From: Gammaproteobacteria bacterium
Lineage (GTDB): Bacteria; Pseudomonadota; Gammaproteobacteria; DSM-16500
DNA: 64,000 nt
Direction of reading: 5' to 3'
Assembly: GCA_031291255.1 (NCBI GenBank)
Contig: JARLJN010000052.1
Location: 1-64,000, forward strand
A program made the translations under genes and the position numbers. Every line of letters starts with the position of its first letter. Position 1 is the stretch's first letter. Positions 1-7,266 of this stretch are shown here, piece after piece. The notes under the pieces were generated by a model, which did not search any database, was not told where the DNA came from, and was given only the letters and a program-made list of their open reading frames with translations.

Positions 1-45
1 GGGGGGTTGAAAAAAACCCCACCCAACCCAACCTACAACCAAACA
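1..45. repeat. Partial GTAGGTTGGG-type intergenic repeat
   Basis: The minus strand reads GTTGTAGGTTGGGTTGGG followed by a hairpin (GGGGTT, T/C loop, AACCCC). The same GTAGGTTGGG core occurs after rho near 38.5 kb. It lies just downstream of the minus-strand gene that ends at 60, so it may serve as that gene's terminator. The element is cut by the window start. Confidence 0.6.
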
Positions 46-59
46 CTCTTTAATTTTTC

Positions 60-1163
60 TTATTCTATTCTTGCTAGGCGCTCTTCAGCCGCAGACTCTA
101 ACGCTGGTTGAGGAGCCTCTCTGCGTCTTTGCCAAAAGCCATGCATATTAGACCGAAAAGCTGAACCTGAACGACAAAGACTAGGTAATGCAGCGGTTAA
201 AATAGCTGGCACCGCATTCATGACTGGGGGCGCCCACGAAACTGCCTGCGAACCTTGTAATGCATACGTCATTGCAATAGTACTTGCACCAAGAACCAAG
301 CCACTCGCCAAACCTAACAACGGGCCTGGGCGACGTGCGGAATTAAAAAAGTGTATATCAAAGGGCAACATAACCAAAAAGGGAGTCGGCAAAGTTATGT
401 AAGCTGCCAGCATAGACGAAAATCTATTTGCTACTATCCACCCTGTCATTATTCCAACAGTATTACCTAGCAAAATATCCCCTGAGGATCTGTCCCAGTT
501 ATAATTTGATAACGGCGGTGACATACTCACCCTGAGTGCGGGAGGGGCAATCTCCTGAACTTCATCCTCAGGAAACCTGGCGATATGCTCTTGCATTAAA
601 GGAACATCTTGCAACCCGAAAACTGCCTGAGCCTCACCCTCTAGCTGCTCAACAGGCCTCACTTTCGATTTTTTAAAAAAAGATACAGCAGCCGGAACTT
701 TAATCTTAATCTTATTTTCACGGCAAAAATGCGTTAAATCCTGAATGCACTTATCATCAGACTGAATCCCTCTTGCATGTAACTTAATCAGCATCAAAGA
801 TGCGGCATGTTTACCATCATTGAGAATATCAGCATCTTTTTGAAGCAATTCTTGGAAAAATAAACGCATACGATCATAAAAAGTTTGATTAATAACAATA
901 CGCTTACGAATAGGCTCATTAGTCAGAGGAGAAACACTTTTAATCCTTAGCCAACTTGCTAATAGGCTAGCTTCATATAAGTGCAGCCCTATAGAATCTG
1001 TGGCAGGTATGGCAATAAGGTCAGAACTGATAGGACAAAGAAATTCATGAGGCACATCAAAGCAATATCCATCAGACAGCTCTATTCTATCGAAACCCTG
1101 GAGCACAGCGGGTAGCTCGATGCTACCGTCTTCTTTTTCTTCTATTGGTCGATCGCTTTTCAT
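60..1163 (-). CDS. U-box domain membrane protein, candidate E3 ubiquitin ligase effector
   Basis: Residues about 37-108 match a U-box: DVPHEFLCPISSDLIAIPAT, then a Gly-x-x-x-Tyr stretch, the tryptophan of ASWL, and SPLTNEPI before a final helix. U-boxes recruit E2 enzymes in eukaryotic ubiquitin ligation, and bacteria have no such pathway, so the protein probably acts in a host cell, as LubX does in Legionella (family knowledge). Residues about 231-268 and 281-330 are hydrophobic, glycine-rich membrane segments, which suggests a ligase anchored in a host membrane. There is no signal peptide. The gene is single and diverges from rplY. The U-box call is from motif reading; the effector role is inferred. 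Confidence 0.75.
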   Translation of the reverse strand: MKSDRPIEEKEDGSIELPAVLQGFDRIELSDGYCFDVPHEFLCPISSDLIAIPATDSIGLHLYEASLLASWLRIKSVSPLTNEPIRKRIVINQTFYDRMRLFFQELLQKDADILNDGKHAASLMLIKLHARGIQSDDKCIQDLTHFCRENKIKIKVPAAVSFFKKSKVRPVEQLEGEAQAVFGLQDVPLMQEHIARFPEDEVQEIAPPALRVSMSPPLSNYNWDRSSGDILLGNTVGIMTGWIVANRFSSMLAAYITLPTPFLVMLPFDIHFFNSARRPGPLLGLASGLVLGASTIAMTYALQGSQAVSWAPPVMNAVPAILTAALPSLCRSGSAFRSNMHGFWQRRREAPQPALESAAEERLARIE

Positions 1164-1282
1164 ACGTCACAGACCCTCATTAAATGGCCGTCAATTTAGC
1201 ATATAAAGGACCCTGGTCAATGCTTTTTTTATCCTGATCAGACCTCTTGAAACCCCTCACAGCCCGCATTATTACTGGCTTC

Positions 1283-1291
1283 TGCTATGAT
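1283..1291 (+). promoter_or_regulatory. Extended -10 promoter element of rplY
   Basis: TGCTATGAT is an extended -10 element (TGN followed by TATGAT) about 80 bases before the rplY start. No good -35 box is seen. The transcript would carry a leader of roughly 65 bases containing a small GC hairpin around CTACCCTGGTCGCAGGGGTGG, which could be a ribosomal protein leader structure, but this is only a possibility. Confidence 0.45.
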
Positions 1292-1364
1292 TTCATGTAC
1301 AATACGCGCTCTTCCTACCCTGGTCGCAGGGGTGGGTGCAAATAATCTGATATTGGAGTTACAC

Positions 1365-2042
1365 ATGTCCGCAATTAAATTCGAACTGGATGCTTCCATT
1401 CGTGAAGACCTGGGGAAAGGTGCGAGCCGCCGCCTACGTCGTACGAATCAAGTTCCAGCTGTTGTCTATGGTGCAGGTGAAGCTGCTACTTTGCTTAGCT
1501 TAGATCATAACAAAGTTGTTACAGCTCTTTCTCATGAAGCTTTTTATTCACACATATTGACACTTAAAGTAGCCAACAAAGGCGAAAAAGTTATTTTAAA
1601 AAGCATACAACGTGATCCATCCAAGCCACGCATACAACACATCGATTTCTTACGTGTTAGAGCTGATCAAAAACTACAGATGCATGTTCCATTGCATTTC
1701 ATAGGTGATGAAGACGCGCCTGGATTAAAAGAAGGCGGCGTTATTTCTCATATTATTTCTGATGTCCAAGTATCATGCTTACCCGCTGACTTACCTGAAT
1801 TCATCGAAGTCGACACATCTCACTTAGCATTAAATGAGACTCTACATTTATCTCATTTGAAATTGCCTAAAGGTGTTGAGTTAGTTGCATTTAGCCACGG
1901 CGAAGAAGGCCATGACTTGCCTGTTGTTTCTATACACAAACCTCGCATAGAAGTTGAAGAAACAGTAGAAGAAGCTGCTGAAGGCGAAGCAACTGAAGAA
2001 ACAACTGCTGAAGCAACTGAAGAAGCAGCTGATAAAGAATAA
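1365..2042 (+). CDS. rplY: 50S ribosomal protein L25 (general stress protein Ctc type)
   Basis: This is the 5S rRNA-binding ribosomal protein of the two-domain L25/TL5/CTC form, 225 residues. The N-terminal domain begins MSAIKFELDASIREDLGKGA and contains the RLRRTNQVPAVVYGAGE signature. The C-terminal beta domain follows, ending in an Ala/Glu-rich acidic tail. The ATG at 1365 is preferred because TGGAG lies 7 bases upstream and the family starts here; the frame is open back to 1287, but the 26 extra residues are not conserved in character. pth follows after 18 bases, a common gammaproteobacterial pair, so the two are probably co-transcribed. Confidence 0.95.
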   Translation: MSAIKFELDASIREDLGKGASRRLRRTNQVPAVVYGAGEAATLLSLDHNKVVTALSHEAFYSHILTLKVANKGEKVILKSIQRDPSKPRIQHIDFLRVRADQKLQMHVPLHFIGDEDAPGLKEGGVISHIISDVQVSCLPADLPEFIEVDTSHLALNETLHLSHLKLPKGVELVAFSHGEEGHDLPVVSIHKPRIEVEETVEEAAEGEATEETTAEATEEAADKE

Positions 2043-2060
2043 TCTTTAGGAGATACAACA

Positions 2061-2654
2061 TTGTCATCGGGTGATGGAATAACTCTGATTGTGGGCTTAA
2101 GTAATCCCGGCTCAGAATACGAACACACCCGACACAATGCTGGTGCCTGGTTTGTTAATGAATTAGCAAACGCAGCTCATGTCACACTGCGCCACGAAGC
2201 AAAATATCGCGGCGCACATGGCGTTATAAAAATAAATGGCGAAGACTGTCATTTACTTATCCCTTCTACATACATGAATCTCAGTGGATCATCGGTACAA
2301 GCAACTGCAAATTATTTTAAAATTCCGGCTTCAAAAATTTTAATTGTGCATGATGAAATTGACATGCCAACGGGTGTTGTTCGATTAAAGTTTGATGGCG
2401 GTGCGGGTGGCCACAATGGATTACGCGATATTATTTCACACTTAAATACTAAGCAATTTCATCGCTTACGGATTGGTGTAGGTCATCCTGGCAACAGCAA
2501 AGATGTAGTCGATTATGTTTTAAAAGCACCAAAAAAAATAGAGCGCGAGCAAATTGATGCGGGTATTACAAAAGCCTTAGATGTCTTACCTTTATTAGCA
2601 AAAGGACAATTTCAAAAAGCAATGATGCAATTACATAGCACAGAAGAAAAATAA
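2061..2654 (+). CDS. pth: Peptidyl-tRNA hydrolase
   Basis: The enzyme hydrolyses the ester bond of peptidyl-tRNAs released from stalled ribosomes, recycling tRNA in the cytoplasm. It has 197 residues, normal for the family. Family motifs are clear: GLSNPGSEYEHTRHNAGAWF with the catalytic His of TRHNAG, PSTYMNLSG, and HDEIDMPTG. The start codon is TTG, with AGGAGA a few bases upstream, so initiation is probably modest. It sits between rplY and ychF, an order conserved in gammaproteobacteria. Confidence 0.97.
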   Translation: MSSGDGITLIVGLSNPGSEYEHTRHNAGAWFVNELANAAHVTLRHEAKYRGAHGVIKINGEDCHLLIPSTYMNLSGSSVQATANYFKIPASKILIVHDEIDMPTGVVRLKFDGGAGGHNGLRDIISHLNTKQFHRLRIGVGHPGNSKDVVDYVLKAPKKIEREQIDAGITKALDVLPLLAKGQFQKAMMQLHSTEEK

Positions 2655-2692
2655 AATAATTTTCTATTCACACCTTACGAGTTAAAAAAATT

Positions 2693-3784
2693 ATGGGAAT
2701 AAAATGTGGAATCGTCGGTTTACCTAACGTAGGTAAATCAACATTATTTAATTGCTTAACCAAAGCGGGTGTGGATGCATCAAATTATCCTTTCTGCACC
2801 ATAGAACCTAACACGGGTGTTGTTCCAGTACCCGATCCACGCCAAGACAGGTTAGCTGAAATCGTTAAACCTGAACGTGTACTTCCTACGACTATGGAAT
2901 TTGTTGATATTGCAGGACTAGTTGCAGGCGCATCTAAAGGTGAAGGTTTAGGAAATAAATTTTTAGCAAACATACGTGAAACCGATGCGATTGCACATGT
3001 AGTCAGATGTTTTGAAGATACAGATGTAGTGCATGTTGCTGGAAAGATTTCGCCTAAGCACGATATAGAAGTGATTAACACTGAATTAGCACTTGCGGAT
3101 TTAGACAGCATAGAACGCGGATTATTAAAAGTTCAAAAGCAAGCTCGCAGCGGCGACAAAGCAGCAGCTGTCGAACTCGCACTATTCCAACGCGTAAAAG
3201 AACAACTCAATCAAGCATTACCTATACGCGCGTTACATCTATCTGCTGAAGATAAAGAGCGTTTAAGCCCGTTGCACTTACTCACTATCAAACCGACTCT
3301 GTACATTGCGAATGTGGCAGAAAATGGTTTTGAAAATAATCCTTATCTCGATCAAGTGAAAGAAATTGCGGCTAGTGAAGGTGCTAGTGTTGTTTCAGTT
3401 TGCGCAGCCTTAGAATCTGAAATTGCTGAATTAAGTGATGAAGAAAAAGCTGAGTTTCTTGCAGATTTAAATTTAACAGAACCAGGTTTAGATCGAGTAA
3501 TACATGCAGGCTATAAATTACTGGGTCTTGAAACGTATTTCACTGCCGGTGTGAAAGAAGTGCGTGCATGGACTATACATAAAGGTTCAACTGCACCTCA
3601 AGCTGCTGGTGTCATACATACAGATTTTGAAAAAGGATTTATACGTGCAGAAGTTATTTCCTATGATGACTTCATCAAATATAAAGGTGAAGCTGGCGCA
3701 AAAGAAGCTGGAAAATGGCGCTTAGAAGGAAAAGAATATATCGTGAAAGATGGCGATGTAATGCATTTTAGATTTAACGTGTAA
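2693..3784 (+). CDS. ychF: Redox-regulated ATPase YchF (OBG family)
   Basis: This is a universally conserved P-loop NTPase that prefers ATP and binds ribosomes. Its 363 residues match the usual length. The P-loop is [11 protein letters not shown], switch II is DIAGLV, and the altered G4 motif NVAE replaces NKxD, which explains the ATP specificity known for the family. A TGS domain closes the protein (about residues 277-362). It follows pth by 38 bases and ends just before a strong terminator, so it is the last gene of the rplY-pth-ychF group. Confidence 0.97.
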   Translation: MGIKCGIVGLPNVGKSTLFNCLTKAGVDASNYPFCTIEPNTGVVPVPDPRQDRLAEIVKPERVLPTTMEFVDIAGLVAGASKGEGLGNKFLANIRETDAIAHVVRCFEDTDVVHVAGKISPKHDIEVINTELALADLDSIERGLLKVQKQARSGDKAAAVELALFQRVKEQLNQALPIRALHLSAEDKERLSPLHLLTIKPTLYIANVAENGFENNPYLDQVKEIAASEGASVVSVCAALESEIAELSDEEKAEFLADLNLTEPGLDRVIHAGYKLLGLETYFTAGVKEVRAWTIHKGSTAPQAAGVIHTDFEKGFIRAEVISYDDFIKYKGEAGAKEAGKWRLEGKEYIVKDGDVMHFRFNV

Positions 3785-3796
3785 GATTATCATAGA

Positions 3797-3838
3797 AGTA
3801 AAAAAGGCATTATGTTTTTGCATAATGCCTTTTTTACT
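3797..3838. terminator. Strong bidirectional intrinsic terminator
   Basis: A perfect 18-bp stem (AGTAAAAAAGGCATTATG with its complement) encloses a 6-base loop. A-tracts on one arm and T-tracts on the other let it work in both directions. It separates ychF (+) from the convergent minus-strand gene that ends at 3848. Confidence 0.92.
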
Positions 3839-3847
3839 CTCTACGCA

Positions 3848-4936
3848 TTAAAAATTAGGTGATGGACTCGCAACGGTAGCACCTGGAACTTGCTCATAAT
3901 TATCAATCAATTTCTCAGTCAGATCATTCGCTAATCCATTTACAACTGGCGTAGAGCTTAACTCATCACTGTAATTAACATTTCCTGTTGGAATGCCTAA
4001 GTGTGAATTTATCGCATGCGTTGAAGCTCTTTCGATATTTTCATTTTGTTTATTTGAAATAATGGGTTCAGCAATAGGATCATAAATTCTTGAATCACCT
4101 GTTGTCATTAAACCCAAAGTTGCAGTTCCAGCGATAACAGCGCCGCCTCCCACAGCAACACCTAATCCTATCCAACTTGTAAGAACAACACCTAAGCCTA
4201 CTCCGCCAGTGCCCACAGCAATAGCAAATCCGCCTACAACAACACCTGCGATAATTAATGCTTTTTTCCAGCGACTTAATTCTTTAAACGATAGCGCTTT
4301 ATCTTTTATTTTTTCCCACAACGAAAGTTTAGGTTTATTTTCTGCTGCGATTGCAAATAATTTTTTTCGTTCTTCTGTTTTAGGTAAAGTACTCTCGACT
4401 TCATTGTTCCATTGGATTTTTTGATCTCGAGTTAGAGTGGGATAGATTTTTTTATAAATACCTTCCAACAGTGTGCTGTCAGGAGTCAATTTTCTTTCAT
4501 CCAAAAATTCTATCTTTTGTTTGCTTAAGCGCATTAAAGAACTGTCTTCATCTAGATATGACACAGCATGAAATGGTACTAATTTTGGCGCATCACTCAG
4601 CCCACTATAATAATCAGAATAAGATTCTAATACGTATCGAATAAAATAATTTGATCCAGCATATCTTAAATTTCGAAGACCTATAAAGTTTTCAACATGA
4701 TTTAAAAATCTCTCTGCGTCATAGTTAGCCTCAACAGTGCCCTTAAATTGTTGCGCAGCATAATGGACTAATTCTGATAAAGATATACGCTGACCATCAC
4801 TAGACTGAGATCCATAAAAATAATTTTCACCCTGGAAAAATCTATTCCAGGCAATAAGCTCTTGATTCATTTTCTTATTATAATTTTCTGTATCAATTAA
4901 ATCTTTCTGCTCAACAACTCTATGTGAAGACATCAT
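3848..4936 (-). CDS. Candidate effector, glycine-zipper membrane protein (paralogue of 5103-6401)
   Basis: I do not recognise this as a named family. About 215 polar residues are followed by a basic amphipathic stretch (ELSRWKKALIIAG) and a long glycine-rich hydrophobic region (about residues 225-280), then a polar tail. The upstream neighbour shares the layout and local sequence: an NKPK..LWxKxKxK segment, a WKKALI helix, an AVGTGG core and GDxxxYDP after the membrane region. There is no signal peptide. ATG 4936 is chosen over GTG 4948 because GGTG lies at a suitable distance upstream. A separate promoter is likely, since a terminator lies between the two genes. Membrane insertion in a host compartment is inferred. 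Confidence 0.7.
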   Translation of the reverse strand: MMSSHRVVEQKDLIDTENYNKKMNQELIAWNRFFQGENYFYGSQSSDGQRISLSELVHYAAQQFKGTVEANYDAERFLNHVENFIGLRNLRYAGSNYFIRYVLESYSDYYSGLSDAPKLVPFHAVSYLDEDSSLMRLSKQKIEFLDERKLTPDSTLLEGIYKKIYPTLTRDQKIQWNNEVESTLPKTEERKKLFAIAAENKPKLSLWEKIKDKALSFKELSRWKKALIIAGVVVGGFAIAVGTGGVGLGVVLTSWIGLGVAVGGGAVIAGTATLGLMTTGDSRIYDPIAEPIISNKQNENIERASTHAINSHLGIPTGNVNYSDELSSTPVVNGLANDLTEKLIDNYEQVPGATVASPSPNF

Positions 4937-5061
4937 AAACGTTAACACCCAAATAGATAAATCATGATCAATTATTTGAGTGCAGTATACTATACGCTCA
5001 TAAAAAATGAATTAAACAAAGAATGATTTTCAGAAACAATTACGAATTGTAGTCTCAGTGT

Positions 5062-5082
5062 AAAAACAACTGCACAGTTGTT
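5062..5082 (-). terminator. Intrinsic terminator after the minus-strand gene 5103-6401
   Basis: Read on the minus strand, AACAACTG and CAGTTGTT form a short palindromic hairpin followed by a run of T. It lies about 20 bases past the stop codon. It separates the two paralogous genes, so they are probably transcribed independently. Confidence 0.6.
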
Positions 5083-5102
5083 AGGTATTTTGCCCTAATC
5101 AT

Positions 5103-6401
5103 TCAACGGGGAGATCGTGTGATTTTTATTGCTTCTGGAAGTGCTGGAGACTTATTTTGGGAAGAAGGTAGCAACTGCTCTTCTTCAGAGTTTTGCTCTT
5201 CATTAGATTTTTGTTCTTCATTAGATTCCTCTTCATGAAATGGAGATAGCATCCCATGCTCATGTTCATGCTCATGCGGCTGCGTATATTGAGCCTCAGG
5301 AGACAATCCTAATCTATAATTAATTCCATATGTGTCTTGACTGCCAGTATGCTCTTGCGTTGAAACAGCTTCTGGTGCCTTAACACTCTCTTTTGTTTCT
5401 GATGATGAAACAGGATCATAAACTTTGGCATCACCACTGACAGCCAATCCAACACCTACAGACACTGCTGCAAGACCTGCACCAGCGATAACTCCTGCTT
5501 TGACACCCAAGCCCACGCCTAGTGTTGTCCATCCTGCAATAACAGCTGGTAATGCAATTCCGCCAGTACCAACAGCAATAAGCAATCCACCCACAGCAAC
5601 CCCAGTCAATATCAGTGCTTTCTTCCACCAACTTAATTCATTCAGTTGTTTACATTTTTCTTTTACTTTGCCCCACAAAGAAGTGGGTTTAGATTTAGGT
5701 TTGTTTTCTATTGCTATACGAAAAAGATCATCTCGCACTTCAGGCGATACTTTTTCTACTTCTGCGATTGTCTTGTTGTGTTGAATTTTATCCCGACGAG
5801 ATAAAGAGGGATACTTCTCCCGATAAAATGTTACATACTCATTTACCTGCGCTGGCTCTACACTTTGGTCTTCAATGATAGGCGGCGCATTTTGAGGATA
5901 TTCGTTTTCTACCTGCTGAAATAATGCTTTTAGGTCATCATGCTCTGCCCCTACTAGAAGACGTCTATCACTACCATCGAAATGATCACTAATATTGTAC
6001 GACGCTTCAACGAATCCAGGAAATCCATATTCCAATCGGTTTTTAAATTCCGCACTATATCCCATTTCAAATATTCTTCTCACTGAGGCGCGATCTATCT
6101 CGTCATCGTTTTCCATTTCACCCGTATACAAAAGATAATAGGCATGCAAATCCTTTAACCTGAATTCTTTTCCACCAAGGTTATTTGTGAGAAAAAATTT
6201 TCGTCCGACAGCTAAAAATTCATTCGCTTTTTTAAAGTGTTGCTTATTAGACTCATCTTGTTTAAGAGCGTCTGCATAAATCACCCAACTAATAAAACCT
6301 TCCACCTGCTGTTGATTGCATTCACCATATCCCGCAAAAAAACTCAGCCAAGAGTCAAAAGCCTTATTGGCTAGTTGGACTTTTAATCGCGAATTACTCA
6401 T
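5103..6401 (-). CDS. Candidate Dot/Icm effector, glycine-zipper membrane protein with acidic tail
   Basis: This is an unnamed protein paralogous to 3848-4936. It has about 255 polar residues, then the shared basic helix LSWWKKALILTG, a glycine- and alanine-rich hydrophobic region (about 270-345), GDAKVYDPV, and a disordered tail. The tail carries a His/Glu run (HEHEHEHG) and repeated NEEQ/SEEEQ blocks, resembling the Glu-rich E-block translocation signal described in Legionella effectors. ATG 6401 is preferred over GTG 6410 because GAGGTG precedes it correctly. A PmrA-like box lies upstream. Effector status is inferred from signal, promoter and paralogy, not from a known activity. Confidence 0.72.
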   Translation of the reverse strand: MSNSRLKVQLANKAFDSWLSFFAGYGECNQQQVEGFISWVIYADALKQDESNKQHFKKANEFLAVGRKFFLTNNLGGKEFRLKDLHAYYLLYTGEMENDDEIDRASVRRIFEMGYSAEFKNRLEYGFPGFVEASYNISDHFDGSDRRLLVGAEHDDLKALFQQVENEYPQNAPPIIEDQSVEPAQVNEYVTFYREKYPSLSRRDKIQHNKTIAEVEKVSPEVRDDLFRIAIENKPKSKPTSLWGKVKEKCKQLNELSWWKKALILTGVAVGGLLIAVGTGGIALPAVIAGWTTLGVGLGVKAGVIAGAGLAAVSVGVGLAVSGDAKVYDPVSSSETKESVKAPEAVSTQEHTGSQDTYGINYRLGLSPEAQYTQPHEHEHEHGMLSPFHEEESNEEQKSNEEQNSEEEQLLPSSQNKSPALPEAIKITRSPR

Positions 6402-6450
6402 GCCACCCACCTCTGGTTCAGATTTACCATATAACTATACAATTAATACA

Positions 6451-6488
6451 ATTATAGTATAAATAACAAACATTAAGAGATTATTAAG
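6451..6488 (-). promoter_or_regulatory. PmrA-like box and -10 element of the minus-strand gene 5103-6401
   Basis: On the minus strand two CTTAAT hexamers start exactly 11 bases apart (6483-6488 and 6472-6477), followed 15 bases later by TATAAT (6451-6456). Tandem CTTAAT repeats with one-helical-turn spacing are the layout reported for PmrA binding sites in front of Legionella and Coxiella effector genes. The pattern is seen directly; the regulator is inferred. Confidence 0.65.
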
Positions 6489-6522
6489 CTAACAAATTGA
6501 TAAATCAAAATTTAGTATAGAA

Positions 6523-7266
6523 TTATTGACGTTGACGCAGCGCTTCAAAGAGAAAAACACCGGTAGCAACCGAGACATTTAAGCTAGAAACAGAGCCTTT
6601 CATGGGTATATTCAACAACATATCACAATGCTCACGCGTTAGGCGTCGCAAGCCTTCTCCTTCAGCCCCCAACACCAAGGCTAAGGGACCTTTTAAATCA
6701 GCCGCAAATAAGCCTTTATCTGCCTCGCCAGCCGCTCCATATAACCATATGCCATGATCCTTCAAAAAACGCATGGTTCTGGCTAAATTAGTGACTTGTA
6801 TAAAAGGGACAGTTTCAGCAGCCCCGCAAGCTACCTTGCTAACAGTAGGCGTGATAGCGACAGATTTATCTCGAGGTACGATTACAGCATGAACGCCAGC
6901 AGCATCCGCACTACGCAAACAAGCACCTAAATTATGCGGATCTTGAACGCCATCCAGTATTAATAAAAATGGCGGCTCAGTTAGATTTTCGAGAATTCTT
7001 TCTAAGTCATCTTCATTGCATGCTTTGGGTTTATGACAAGAAGCCACTATACCTTGATGCACTTGATCGCCAGTCAGACGTTCAATTTCCAACTTTGGAA
7101 TCACGTTGACTTTAATTTTTTTTATGCGTGCAAGATCAATGATAGCTTGCGCTTTTTGATCTTGACGTTCTTTTTGTATGTAAAGAGCAATAACTCTTTC
7201 AGGTTGATTTGTTAATAAAGCGTTTACCGCATGTAAACCAAAAATAAATAATGTATTTGTACTCAT
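6523..7266 (-). CDS. rlmB: 23S rRNA (guanosine-2'-O-)-methyltransferase RlmB
   Basis: This SPOUT-class enzyme methylates the 2'-OH of G2251 in the peptidyl-transferase loop using SAM. It is 247 residues long, as in the family. The N-terminal substrate-binding domain starts FIFGLHAVNALL. The trefoil-knot domain shows LDGVQDPHNLGACLRSADAAG, VLGAEGEGLRRLT and the C-terminal IPMKGSVSSLNVSVATG motif. Its ATG overlaps the rnr stop by 4 bases, so translation is coupled. The rnr-rlmB pairing is common in gammaproteobacteria. Confidence 0.96.
   Translation of the reverse strand: MSTNTLFIFGLHAVNALLTNQPERVIALYIQKERQDQKAQAIIDLARIKKIKVNVIPKLEIERLTGDQVHQGIVASCHKPKACNEDDLERILENLTEPPFLLILDGVQDPHNLGACLRSADAAGVHAVIVPRDKSVAITPTVSKVACGAAETVPFIQVTNLARTMRFLKDHGIWLYGAAGEADKGLFAADLKGPLALVLGAEGEGLRRLTREHCDMLLNIPMKGSVSSLNVSVATGVFLFEALRQRQ

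Noticed and set aside
1287..1364. N-terminal extension of rplY by 26 codons
   Set aside because: The family starts at MSAIKFEL, which has a proper ribosome binding site, and the extension overlaps the -10 promoter element.
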